From Halostella salina (GTDB lineage Archaea; Halobacteriota; Halobacteria; Halobacteriales; Natronoarchaeaceae), in NCBI RefSeq assembly GCF_003675855.1, contig NZ_RCIH01000001.1, positions 496,001 to 560,000 of the forward strand: a stretch of DNA of 64,000 nucleotides, written 5' to 3'. A program made the position numbers and the translations under genes. Positions 24,733 through 31,979 of the stretch are shown piece by piece. Every line of letters starts with the position of its first letter. Within the stretch, counting starts at the first letter, position 1. A model generated the notes under the pieces. That model was not told the origin of the DNA. It saw only the letters and a list, made by a program, of their open reading frames with translations, and did not search any database.

Positions 24733-24773
24733 CGGATTTATTCGTTATCCCACCGCCGTGTCCGGGATTCTAT

Positions 24774-25658
24774 GTGGCTGATAAGAACCCTTGGACTGAC
24801 GATCTCGGATTCACCGATTTAGGAACTGAAGAACGCGAGCAGACGTTAGAGGAAATCAAGGATCTAATCAAGACCCTCGGCAACGAACACCCTGAAATCT
24901 TCGAAGGCCGGGATATCGACGCTGGCGACTACCAACGCGAATTGAAGGACGCCGTTTTCTCTTTGGGCGGGACGTTTCGGCAATCTCACGGCGCGGATAA
25001 CGAGGATATCGTCCGAGACGTTTTCCTCGAACCAGCGGCGGAGCAGGGATACCTCACCTTCGACGATCAGCGCGGTAGCGAACGTATCGATTTCAAAGGC
25101 CGTATCGAGAGTACCGGAGACGTGTTTGCGATGGACGTGAAGGGCGGTGAAGGCCAAAGTATCGGTCACCTGCTTGTGCCGGAGAACACGGATTCCCTGA
25201 TGCTGTGGAGCGAACGGAACGCCCGAAACACCAAATCGCCAGCGTCGCGGTTGAACGAAGTCATCAACCGAGCTGTCCGGTGGGGTCTGAACCAAGCCGA
25301 GGATCCGCAGTTCATGATCATCCGCGACCCGCCGGCAGGCGCCCGAACTGAGAACGGTCGCGTCATCCCAGACCTGGTAGTGTTCCCTACCGAATATCCG
25401 TCGCCTGCGAATCCCGATCCCGAAATGCCCACTTTCGATGACCTCCATTTCGCCGAAATTCTATTCGAGGTGACGACGGGCATCGGAGATCTCGAAGAAG
25501 ATCAGTGTTTGAAACACATCTGGTGGCACGAAATGGAGTACGAGGACCGCGATGGCGGGAAGATCGAGAAAAACATCTACAACGCATACGACGAGAGTAT
25601 TCAACTACAGACACACAGTATCGACTATTCCAGGATTTCAGACGTTGAATCGGGCTAA
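24774..25658 (+). CDS. Putative type II restriction endonuclease, PD-(D/E)xK fold
   Basis: 294 aa from GTG 24774 (MADKNPWTDDLGFTDLG). Nuclease motif: ERIDFKGRI with Asp106, then VFAMDVKGGEGQ with Asp121-Val-Lys123, matching D...(D/E)xK with the common GG after the Lys. The remainder is alpha/beta with no known domain. It is adjacent to a methylase pair and has its own promoter carrying the regulator box, as expected for delayed endonuclease expression in restriction-modification systems. Target sequence cannot be predicted. Confidence 0.7.
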   Translation: MADKNPWTDDLGFTDLGTEEREQTLEEIKDLIKTLGNEHPEIFEGRDIDAGDYQRELKDAVFSLGGTFRQSHGADNEDIVRDVFLEPAAEQGYLTFDDQRGSERIDFKGRIESTGDVFAMDVKGGEGQSIGHLLVPENTDSLMLWSERNARNTKSPASRLNEVINRAVRWGLNQAEDPQFMIIRDPPAGARTENGRVIPDLVVFPTEYPSPANPDPEMPTFDDLHFAEILFEVTTGIGDLEEDQCLKHIWWHEMEYEDRDGGKIEKNIYNAYDESIQLQTHSIDYSRISDVESG

Positions 25659-25686
25659 TTGCAATTAACCAGCCCACAAAGAGTAA

Positions 25687-25935
25687 TCAGCGTTGACCGC
25701 TCCTGACAAGTGAAATCACAATTGCCAGTATCACCGTGATAAAAATAGCCGGCTGAATAGCATTAGCGATTGCATTGATACCCGCTCGGGAAGCAGCGAT
25801 CATATTGAATTCGGGATTTGTCATCTGTTGAGTCATAACAAAGAGCAGAATAAACGCAGGAATAAGCCCAATTAGCGTTATAATCGCACCAGCATCCTCG
25901 AATGCCTGTCCAAATCCCATATTTGGTTCATACAC
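25687..25935 (-). CDS. Small two-helix membrane protein
   Basis: 82 aa from GTG 25935, or 77 aa from ATG 25920. Two hydrophobic helices (about 18-36, AIITLIGLIPAFILLFVMT, and 60-77, QPAIFITVILAIVISLV) around a short polar loop. A TATA-like TTTATTACC about 25 bp upstream of 25920 favours the ATG. Convergent with the endonuclease gene, 28 bp apart. Function unknown. Confidence 0.55.
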   Translation of the reverse strand: MYEPNMGFGQAFEDAGAIITLIGLIPAFILLFVMTQQMTNPEFNMIAASRAGINAIANAIQPAIFITVILAIVISLVRSGQR

Positions 25936-26135
25936 GTTACAGGTAATAAATCGTTCACCGTGAAAACCAGAGAGTCGAGTGCCGACTCGGTCCAGAAGTG
26001 GGCTCGACTCGGAGGAGCCACCCTCCGGCCCCGCTGTCCATACTGGGGGGTCAAAAGGTTTCTCGACTGTCGGGATAATTCCTCCAAGTGTAGAATGCTA
26101 TGCTCGCAAGATTTGGTTCCGTTGGTGAGGAGAGA

Positions 26136-26486
26136 CTACAGTAAGTCGCTATCTTCGTCGACGATCTCCTCATCCCACTCCAAAACAGCTCTCTGGACTG
26201 CGAACTTTCGTTCAGTTATATTCATGACTCGGTTTTCTAATTGGTCGATGTAGTCTTCCAATTCATCTTCATCCTGAATAACAAAGTATCCTTTAGTGGA
26301 GGCAGCCACGGGGAGGTAGTCATCCATAACCAATTCACGTATTATTGCTCTCGTAGAAGGGAAAGAACCGATGTCATCCACACCGATTTCTTCATTGATT
26401 TCGCGGGATGAGATAGGGTTGTCCTCACCTTTGTGATTTAGGAGGATCTGCTTGACTTGTTCTTTTACTGCGGGGTCATCTGCCAT
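26136..26486 (-). CDS. Winged-helix-like protein
   Basis: 116 aa. Residues 5-75 look like a winged helix: VKEQVKQILLNHKGEDNPISSREINEEIGV, FPSTRAIIRELVMDDYLPV, STKGYFVIQDED, followed by a helical region (ELEDYIDQLENRVMNITERKFAV) likely for dimerisation and an acidic tail. Resembles regulators or initiator-associated proteins of haloarchaeal mobile elements. Isolated gene; function uncertain. Confidence 0.62.
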   Translation of the reverse strand: MADDPAVKEQVKQILLNHKGEDNPISSREINEEIGVDDIGSFPSTRAIIRELVMDDYLPVAASTKGYFVIQDEDELEDYIDQLENRVMNITERKFAVQRAVLEWDEEIVDEDSDLL

Positions 26487-26546
26487 AGTACAAATGACTC
26501 TCCCCCGGGCACTTAATAATCTAGTACCGAATTGACAGAAAGATAG

Positions 26547-26753
26547 TTAACGGCCCAGTTGGCAAGCGTAGTAATGCGATTTCAGTTCATTCTCTAAAAC
26601 TACTGCTAAATTCTGTCTACCGGCTTCTCGTGCCTGTTCAATGGCCTGGACAAGCGTTTCATCTAATTCTGCATCAGCCTCGGTGTCATATTCCCTGTCG
26701 GTCGGAAGATCAGTAATCGTGGTACTTTCGTTGACGGATTCTGTGGTTGCCAT
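26547..26753 (-). CDS. Small acidic protein, unknown
   Basis: 68 aa, MATTESVNESTTITDLPTDR..., with a predicted amphipathic helix AELDETLVQAIEQAREAGRQ and VVLENELKSHY at the end. No domain recognised. Clean frame and acidic composition support coding. Lies between two DNA-binding protein genes on the same strand. Confidence 0.5.
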   Translation of the reverse strand: MATTESVNESTTITDLPTDREYDTEADAELDETLVQAIEQAREAGRQNLAVVLENELKSHYYACQLGR

Positions 26754-26858
26754 GCTGGCGTCTATGAGGTCCTCCTATCTAGTTTTTTCGGCGCAGGACC
26801 CCCCATAGCACAAATTGAAGTGTTTCCAGGCAAACTGATTTTGCTCTTGGAGTCTCGA

Positions 26859-27146
26859 CTACAGCAACGCGACCTGCGGGCGCGGCAGCCCACGTGCATC
26901 CAGCTCGCCATCAAGGAACTCCTCGCCCTTCGTCGTGATCTCGTAGTGTCCCCAGTTCTTGCTAACCGGCGCGGCGAGTTCGGCCCGTACCAGCATGATA
27001 CATCGTTCTCTCACCCGTCCCGTCGACGCGTATAACGAGACTTCGCGAGCGATGTAGGAGGGCGACGCCATGTCTTCATTGCGGAGGATTTCAAGCGTGC
27101 GCTCATCGAGGGGGCACATCCAGGTAGCGGCGTGTCGTGTGGTCAT
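26859..27146 (-). CDS. PhiH1-repressor-like winged-helix protein
   Basis: 95 aa. MTTRHAATWMCPLDERTLEILRNE and SPSYIAREVSLYASTGRVRERCIMLVRAELA, then NWGHYEITTKGEEFLDGEL: the winged-helix plan of the haloarchaeal phiH1-type repressors (start with a Trp-Met-..-DERILE segment and end with TxxGxxYLxGE). Ends 7 nt downstream of its paralogue at 27153, and both are on the minus strand. Possibly part of the lysogeny control of the provirus. Confidence 0.7.
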   Translation of the reverse strand: MTTRHAATWMCPLDERTLEILRNEDMASPSYIAREVSLYASTGRVRERCIMLVRAELAAPVSKNWGHYEITTKGEEFLDGELDARGLPRPQVALL

Positions 27147-27152
27147 CTTATC

Positions 27153-27470
27153 TTAGATATCGCCAGTTTCGGATGCTGTTGGCCCGTTATTCTCGCCGTT
27201 GCCGTTGATGTAGGCTTCCTCCTCTGCATTGTACTCGCCGTCGAGGTACGCCTCGCCTTCGTCAGTCATTCCGTACACTCCATTTCCGAGGGGGAGAAGT
27301 AGACCCTTCTCTGCGAGTTTTCGGCACCGTCGAGATACGTGCGAGTTGGAGACGTGGATAATATCGCTATTGGCTAATTCCCCCACAGAGGCGGATTCAC
27401 CTTCTGTCTCGCGGATATACTCCAATATACGGTCATCCCATACTGTCATCCACGTCCCGGAATGTCGCAT
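27153..27470 (-). CDS. PhiH1-repressor-like winged-helix protein, likely lysogeny regulator
   Basis: 105 aa. MRHSGTWMTVWDDRILEYIRE followed by ASVGELANSDIIHVSNSHVSRRCRKLAEKGLLLPLGNGVYGMTDEGEAYLDGEY: close to the phage phiH1 repressor plan. Divergent from the right operon of the provirus (gene at 27684). The intervening region carries the 9-bp direct repeats TTCCCCTAT and the TATA box of the operon, so this protein is the best candidate repressor. A paralogue follows directly. Confidence 0.75.
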   Translation of the reverse strand: MRHSGTWMTVWDDRILEYIRETEGESASVGELANSDIIHVSNSHVSRRCRKLAEKGLLLPLGNGVYGMTDEGEAYLDGEYNAEEEAYINGNGENNGPTASETGDI

Positions 27471-27490
27471 TACCTGTGCTTCTACACTTG

Positions 27491-27538
27491 TTCCCCTATC
27501 AGTTGTCTATTCGGATTTTAGGGTCCAGTTTCCCCTAT
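27491..27538 (+). promoter_or_regulatory. Operator-like direct repeats before the right operon
   Basis: TTCCCCTAT occurs at 27491-27499 and 27530-27538, in the divergent region between the phiH1-like repressor and the operon starting at 27684. The second copy precedes a TATA-like AACATATATGC (27548-27558). Binding of the repressor is inference. Confidence 0.45.
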
Positions 27539-27629
27539 TCACCTCACCATAACATATATGCAGAATGACCCCGTTTGTGCGAGTGGAGCCGCCGACTCGG
27601 TCCAGATGTCGCTCGCCGGTTTCGTCGTG

Positions 27630-27655
27630 CCGGGCGATGCTGGCACATCGCCCGG
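27630..27655 (+). other. Perfect 10-bp stem hairpin in the 5' leader of the right operon
   Basis: CCGGGCGATG, six-base spacer CTGGCA, CATCGCCCGG. If transcription starts about 25 bp after the TATA at 27548-27558, the hairpin lies in the leader, ending 28 nt before ATG 27684. Confidence 0.5.
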
Positions 27656-27683
27656 CTTAGTGCGGCTCCGTGGAGAAACCGCT

Positions 27684-28481
27684 ATGTCGCAATCAAGCAA
27701 CGCGGGCACGAAGGCCCGCACGACCCGAGAAGAGTCGTCTCCCAATAAATCCGACGCCGCGCGGACGGTGCTCATCAACCCCGAGTCCGAGCGCGACGCG
27801 TTCCACCGCGGGCTCGGCTGTGCCAGCAAGGCCAGCGGCCCCACCCGCTCGGTCTCCCTGTCGTGGGCGCGAGAGCAGGGCCTCGACGCCTGCGGCAACT
27901 GCGCGCCCGATCTCGCCCGCGAAGTCGTCACCGACGGCGGCCGCGTCGTCGAGTCCCCCGCCGACGGCGTCGACGACCTCGCCTTCGAGTACGTCCACGA
28001 CCCCCACGACCCCGAGGCGTTCCTCGTCCGCTGCACCACCTGCGGCGAAATCGACGAGTGCTCCGACCGCGGCGACGCCCACAGCCGGGCCGACACCCAC
28101 GGCCTGAACTGCTCGGCCACCGGCGTCACGCCCGTCTCCTCGAAGCGCGTCGCCACCGACGGCGGCCGCGATATCTACGGCTGCGACACGCCCGACTGTG
28201 ACGGCGAGAAGGAAGTCGTCACCCCCGACGGCTACGTCTGCCAAACCTGTGCGGACCAGCTCGCCGCCGAGTACGAGGACGAAGATCCGCGGCTCCTCAC
28301 CGACGGCGGTGAACCTGCCGAGGAGTGCGATCACGAGGTGAGGTACCTGGAGGACTTCCGGGAGCCGTCTTACGGGGATTCTCACAATGGGCGGGGAGAT
28401 CTCAGTCTCGAAGCAGACTGCGCTGCGTGCGGGACGGCCGTTCTTATCGACGCGAAGGTGAACGAGGTGATGGAATTTTGA
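27684..28481 (+). CDS. Cys-rich (zinc-binding) protein of the provirus right operon
   Basis: 265 aa from ATG 27684 (MSQSSNAGTKARTTREESSP); in-frame ATGs at 27558 and 27606 lie in or near the promoter and leader. Cys pairs: CGNC, CTTC, CDTPDC, CQTC and a final CAAC, suggesting several zinc ribbons; the start of the body (ERDAFHRGLGCASKASGPTRSV) resembles conserved haloviral hypothetical proteins. First gene of an operon whose members overlap by 4 nt. Role unknown. Confidence 0.65.
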   Translation: MSQSSNAGTKARTTREESSPNKSDAARTVLINPESERDAFHRGLGCASKASGPTRSVSLSWAREQGLDACGNCAPDLAREVVTDGGRVVESPADGVDDLAFEYVHDPHDPEAFLVRCTTCGEIDECSDRGDAHSRADTHGLNCSATGVTPVSSKRVATDGGRDIYGCDTPDCDGEKEVVTPDGYVCQTCADQLAAEYEDEDPRLLTDGGEPAEECDHEVRYLEDFREPSYGDSHNGRGDLSLEADCAACGTAVLIDAKVNEVMEF

Positions 28482-28849
28482 ACGAGTCTTCCAGCAGCGG
28501 TCAACCCGAGGACCAGTCGATCAACCCGCTCGACCTGCCGTCGTACTGTGACCCCGCGGTCATCCAGACCAAGGCCCGGTCCAACGGCCAGGAAGTCACG
28601 GAGAAGGTGGGCGTCGCCAACGTCGACGTACTCGATTCCGGTGCTGCCCGCGTCCGCCAGTGGGACGGCCGCACGAAGGTCGTCCCCGAGTGGCGCTGGT
28701 GTACGGTCATCTACCTCCGGACCGAGAGCTACGACAAGAGCCCGGAGGACGCCGAAAACCAGTACCTCCACGCCGAGCGCGTCGTCCAGTCCGACCGCGA
28801 GCACGTCCCCGTCGACACCACGCCCACCCGCGAGGAGGTGACGGCATGA
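28478..28849 (+). CDS. Conserved-looking hypothetical protein, provirus operon
   Basis: 123 aa from a TTG start that overlaps the preceding stop (TTGA, 28478-28481); no better start exists downstream that keeps the overlap pattern. Product MNESSSSGQPEDQSINPLDL then a beta-rich domain (VIQTKARSNGQEVTEKVGVANV, VVPEWRWCTVIYLRTE). No family recognised. Ends in an ATGA overlap with the next gene. Confidence 0.6.
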   Translation: MNESSSSGQPEDQSINPLDLPSYCDPAVIQTKARSNGQEVTEKVGVANVDVLDSGAARVRQWDGRTKVVPEWRWCTVIYLRTESYDKSPEDAENQYLHAERVVQSDREHVPVDTTPTREEVTA

Positions 28850-29094
28850 GCGACGCCGACGCGACCCGCGAGACGAAGACCTTCCACCGCGCGGTGTGTC
28901 CCTCCTGTGACACCGAGAACGGGCTGAACCGCCCGTCAACGCTTCGCGTCCGGGCGAAGGTCGACCGCAAGATCCACAACAACAAGCATCACAGCGGCGC
29001 GCCCGTCGCCGAAGTCGAGACCTTCGACGCCGAGGCGATCGGGGCCGTGCCCACCGACGCGCCGCCCCTGCCGGGCGAGGAGGTGGACGCATGA
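28846..29094 (+). CDS. Small zinc-finger-like protein, provirus operon
   Basis: 82 aa, MSDADATRETKTFHRAVCPS... with one CPSC pair followed by basic and His-rich sequence (RKIHNNKHHSG), possibly completing a metal site. ATGA overlap upstream and downstream (29091). Function unknown; position next to the PCNA gene suggests a DNA-metabolism role. Confidence 0.6.
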   Translation: MSDADATRETKTFHRAVCPSCDTENGLNRPSTLRVRAKVDRKIHNNKHHSGAPVAEVETFDAEAIGAVPTDAPPLPGEEVDA

Positions 29095-29996
29095 GCCGCG
29101 CCGTCGACGCCGACGACCGGACCGACGACCTCGCCGCCGACGCCGACGAGGATCCCGCCGTCAGCATCCTCACGAACGGCGACCCCATCCGGTCGCTGAC
29201 CGAACTGCTCGACCCCGTCGCCGACGAGTTCCGAGTGCGGTTCGACGAGGACGGCATCCACACGCGGGCCGTCGACCCGGCCAACGTCGCGCTGGTCGAC
29301 CTGACCGCCCACGCCCAGGGCTTCGACCGGTTCGATGTCCACGAACCCACGACGTTCGGCCTGTCGCTCCCGGCCTTCGAGAACGCCGTGACGTGGGCGC
29401 GCAAGCGCGGCGGCGACGGCGACCCCGTCGCCATCGACGTGTTCGACGACCCGGCCCGCATGCGTGTCCGGGTGACTCGCCCCGACCAGGAGATCACCCG
29501 CGTCACGGAGTGGTTCGGCGTCGACCCCGACATGCTCCGGGAGGATCCCCACATCCCGACGGATCTCACGCTCCCCTGCCGCGCGGACCCGAGCGTGAAG
29601 GCGTTCAACCAGGGCATCAAGGCCGTCGAGAGCAACCACGACCACGCCTTTGTCACCCGCGACGACTCGACGTTCGTACTCGGGAGTCAGGCGGGCGGCG
29701 ATACGACGCCCTCCGACGACGAGGACGGGCGGACCGACCCCGAGGACGCCGTGATGTTCGCCAACTGCGCGTGGGCCGAGACCGACGACGTGGAACCGTT
29801 CTCGACGGTGTTCAGCCTCGACTACCTGACGGACATCGCAACCGGCATCAAGCGCGGGAAGGCCGACCGGCTCCTCGTGAAGTGGGGCGACGAGTTCCCC
29901 GCGAAGTTCGAGATCGAACACGACGACTGGGGGTTCGAGGCGACGTACATGCTCGCCCCGCGAATCAAGAAGGACGACCAGGAGGGATCTGCGTGA
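29091..29996 (+). CDS. Provirus-encoded PCNA-like sliding clamp
   Basis: 301 aa, longer than the usual 247 aa haloarchaeal PCNA because of an acidic N-terminal extension (about 25 residues) and an insert with a Glu/Asp-rich loop (about 205-225). PCNA landmarks: ILTNGDPIRSLTELLDPVADEFRVRFDEDGIHTRAVDPANVALVDL at the first domain and LVKWGDEFPAKFEIE...ATYMLAPRI at the C-terminus, almost the canonical PCNA end. A clamp for its own replication, or to recruit host polymerase, is likely. Overlaps both neighbours by 4 nt. Confidence 0.85.
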   Translation: MSRAVDADDRTDDLAADADEDPAVSILTNGDPIRSLTELLDPVADEFRVRFDEDGIHTRAVDPANVALVDLTAHAQGFDRFDVHEPTTFGLSLPAFENAVTWARKRGGDGDPVAIDVFDDPARMRVRVTRPDQEITRVTEWFGVDPDMLREDPHIPTDLTLPCRADPSVKAFNQGIKAVESNHDHAFVTRDDSTFVLGSQAGGDTTPSDDEDGRTDPEDAVMFANCAWAETDDVEPFSTVFSLDYLTDIATGIKRGKADRLLVKWGDEFPAKFEIEHDDWGFEATYMLAPRIKKDDQEGSA

Positions 29997-30832
29997 CGCT
30001 GAGCGCGTTCCCCTACATCGGCGGTAAGACCCGATTGGCGGACTGGATTACCGACCACTTGCCGCCGCACACTACATACGTCGAACCGTTCGGCGGCTCC
30101 GGGGCGGTGCTGCTGAACAAGCCCCGAAGCAAAGTCGAGGTGTTCAACGACAAGGATGACGACGTGGTGACGTTCTTCCGGGTTGTACGCCAGCGCCCGG
30201 AGGAGCTGGCCGACTGGTGCCGGATGACGCCGTTCTCCGAACAGCTCCACGGTGAGTGGGCTGATCAGTTCTTCGGCGGTGACCGCCCTGACGACGAACT
30301 CAAGCACGCCGGGCGGTGGCTGTTCCTCCGCTACAGCCAGTACGCTTCGAAGGTATCGGGGAAGAGCGGCTTCAAGCGTGAGAGTCCAAACTACGAGACT
30401 GGCAGTAAGAACGCACGAAATTGGGCCAACGTCCCTGTCCGGATTGACCAGGTAGCCGACCGCTTCCGCGGCGTCTCCGTGGTCAACGAGGACTATCAGA
30501 GGATCATCGAACGGTACGACTCCGACGAGACGGTGTACTACCTTGACCCTCCGTACTTCGGGAACGAAGATCTCTATCGGGAGGCTGCGGATCACGCTGC
30601 CCTCGAGCAGACGCTCCGGGACATCGACGGCTACGCAATCGTCAGTTACTCCGAGATCCCGCCGGGGCTGTACGAGGACTGGCACACCGTCGAGAGGACG
30701 ACCCACCACTCCGCTGCGGGCAACGGCAAGGAGGCCGAGGAGCGGCTCCTGATGAACTTCGACCCGGAGACGGTCGAACCGTGGGTACCAGCACAGCAGA
30801 CGGCGGCGAGTGAATGGGGGTCGGAAGCGTGA
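29993..30832 (+). CDS. Dam-type (D12 class) DNA N6-adenine methylase
   Basis: 279 aa from GTG 29993, overlapping the PCNA stop (GTGA). AdoMet motif FPYIGGKTRLADWI and VEPFGGSGAVLLNKP at the N-terminus, catalytic DPPY in VYYLDPPYFGNE. This alpha-order D12 family methylates adenine, typically in GATC-like sites. As an orphan methylase in a provirus operon with PCNA and integrase it probably protects viral DNA or marks replication, separate from the restriction system at 23-25.7 kb. Confidence 0.88.
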   Translation: MTLSAFPYIGGKTRLADWITDHLPPHTTYVEPFGGSGAVLLNKPRSKVEVFNDKDDDVVTFFRVVRQRPEELADWCRMTPFSEQLHGEWADQFFGGDRPDDELKHAGRWLFLRYSQYASKVSGKSGFKRESPNYETGSKNARNWANVPVRIDQVADRFRGVSVVNEDYQRIIERYDSDETVYYLDPPYFGNEDLYREAADHAALEQTLRDIDGYAIVSYSEIPPGLYEDWHTVERTTHHSAAGNGKEAEERLLMNFDPETVEPWVPAQQTAASEWGSEA

Positions 30833-31863
30833 CCGACGACCTCGAACCCATCACGCCGGAGGCCGCGCTGGAGTACTATCTCGACGACCGCCGGTACGAC
30901 CTCGCCGACTCGACGTACCGGAGCCACGAGGCCCGGCTGCGTTCGTTCATCGAGTGGCTGGAGGACCAGGGCATCCACAACATGAACGACGTGGACCTGC
31001 GGACGCTCCACTCCTACCGCGTGTACAAGCGGGAGGACAACGGGGAGGACGACCCCTGCAACGCGGTCACGATGCAGGGGCAGATGTCCACGATACGGAA
31101 GTTCATGGAGCGGTGCGTCGACCTGCACGCGGTTCCCGAGAGCCTCCCCGACCGCATCCGGCTCCCGACGGTCCGGGCGGAGGACCAGAGCGACGACACC
31201 AAGCTCGAACCCGAGCAGGCGCAGGCGACGCTTGACTTCCTCCGGCAGTACCGGTACGCGTCGAAGGTCCACGTTACCCTGCTCCTGATGTGGCGAACCG
31301 CGGCGCGGCGGGGCGGCATCCGCGCGCTCGACGTGGGCGACTTCGACGCCGACGAGAACGCGCTGTGCTTCCGCCACCGCCCCGAGGAGGGAACGCCGCT
31401 GAAGAACGGGCCGAGCGGCGAGCGCGACGTGGCGATCCACGAGCACACCGCCGCCGTGCTGGCGGACTACATCCAGAGTCCGAACCGCGACCAGGTGACC
31501 GACGAACACGGGCGGCGGCCGCTCATCACGACCACCCACGGCCGCCCGTCGCTCTCGACGATACAGAACTGGGTCTATCGCATCACTCGCCCGTGCGTCA
31601 TCGGGGACCCGTGCCCCCACGACCGCGACCCGGAGACGTGCAAGGCGATGGACAACGACTTCGCCAGTACGTGCCCGTCGTCGCTGTCTCCACATCCGGT
31701 CCGGACGGGGTCGATCACTGCCCACCGCGACAAGGGAACGCCCCGGCAGGTGGTGAGCGACCGCGGCGACGTGAGCGAGGAGATCTTGGAAAAGCACTAC
31801 GACAAGGCGTCGAAGCGCCAGCGGATGCGCCGGCGTCAGGAACACATCCCGGAGGACCTGTAA
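30829..31863 (+). CDS. int: Integrase, XerC/D-type tyrosine recombinase
   Basis: 344 aa from GTG 30829 (overlapping the previous stop, GTGA). N-terminal SAM-like core-binding domain (ALEYYLDDRRYDLADSTYRSHEARL) and catalytic domain with Arg in MWRTAARRGGIRAL, HxxR in SPHPVRTGSITAH, and Tyr in EEILEKHYDKAS. A Cys-rich insert (CVIGDPCPHDRDPETCKAM) may bind zinc. It ends 63 bp before attR, the usual position for archaeal integrases whose att site lies outside the gene. It very likely catalyses integration into tRNA-Ile. Confidence 0.92.
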   Translation: MTDDLEPITPEAALEYYLDDRRYDLADSTYRSHEARLRSFIEWLEDQGIHNMNDVDLRTLHSYRVYKREDNGEDDPCNAVTMQGQMSTIRKFMERCVDLHAVPESLPDRIRLPTVRAEDQSDDTKLEPEQAQATLDFLRQYRYASKVHVTLLLMWRTAARRGGIRALDVGDFDADENALCFRHRPEEGTPLKNGPSGERDVAIHEHTAAVLADYIQSPNRDQVTDEHGRRPLITTTHGRPSLSTIQNWVYRITRPCVIGDPCPHDRDPETCKAMDNDFASTCPSSLSPHPVRTGSITAHRDKGTPRQVVSDRGDVSEEILEKHYDKASKRQRMRRRQEHIPEDL

Positions 31864-31926
31864 CCATGCCTGCGAACCCCCAAACAGAGCGAGTCAGCGA
31901 CCCGTGGGAAAATCGGAAGACACAGA

Positions 31927-31941
31927 CCGCGTTGGCCCATC
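31927..31941 (+). other. attR of the integrated element
   Basis: Exact copy of attL CCGCGTTGGCCCATC. Similarity continues imperfectly for about 23 bp to the right (compare 11183-11205 with 31942-31964). Confidence 0.88.
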
Positions 31942-31979
31942 CCGAATTCTCACGCTTCTCAGCCTCCATAGAAGGTCGG

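Larger units (their letters stand above)
11168..31941 (+). mobile_element. Provirus with pleolipovirus-like virion module, integrated in tRNA-Ile
   Basis: 20.8 kb bounded by a 15-bp direct repeat of the tRNA-Ile 3' end, with a tyrosine recombinase abutting the right repeat. Modules from left: small zinc proteins and an RHH-wHTH regulator (11.3-12.8 kb); virion-like genes in pleolipovirus order (12.86-17.77 kb); lower-GC cargo (18.3-26.8 kb) with lipoproteins, VapBC, short integrase and restriction-modification genes; phiH1-like repressors; and a right operon with PCNA, Dam methylase and integrase. No recognisable Rep or polymerase was found. Boundaries are seen in sequence; viral family assignment is inferred from gene order and membrane topology. 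Confidence 0.85.

Noticed and set aside
25878-26087. 69-codon minus ORF overlapping the small membrane gene
   Set aside because: Overlaps a better candidate, mixed composition, no start signal.
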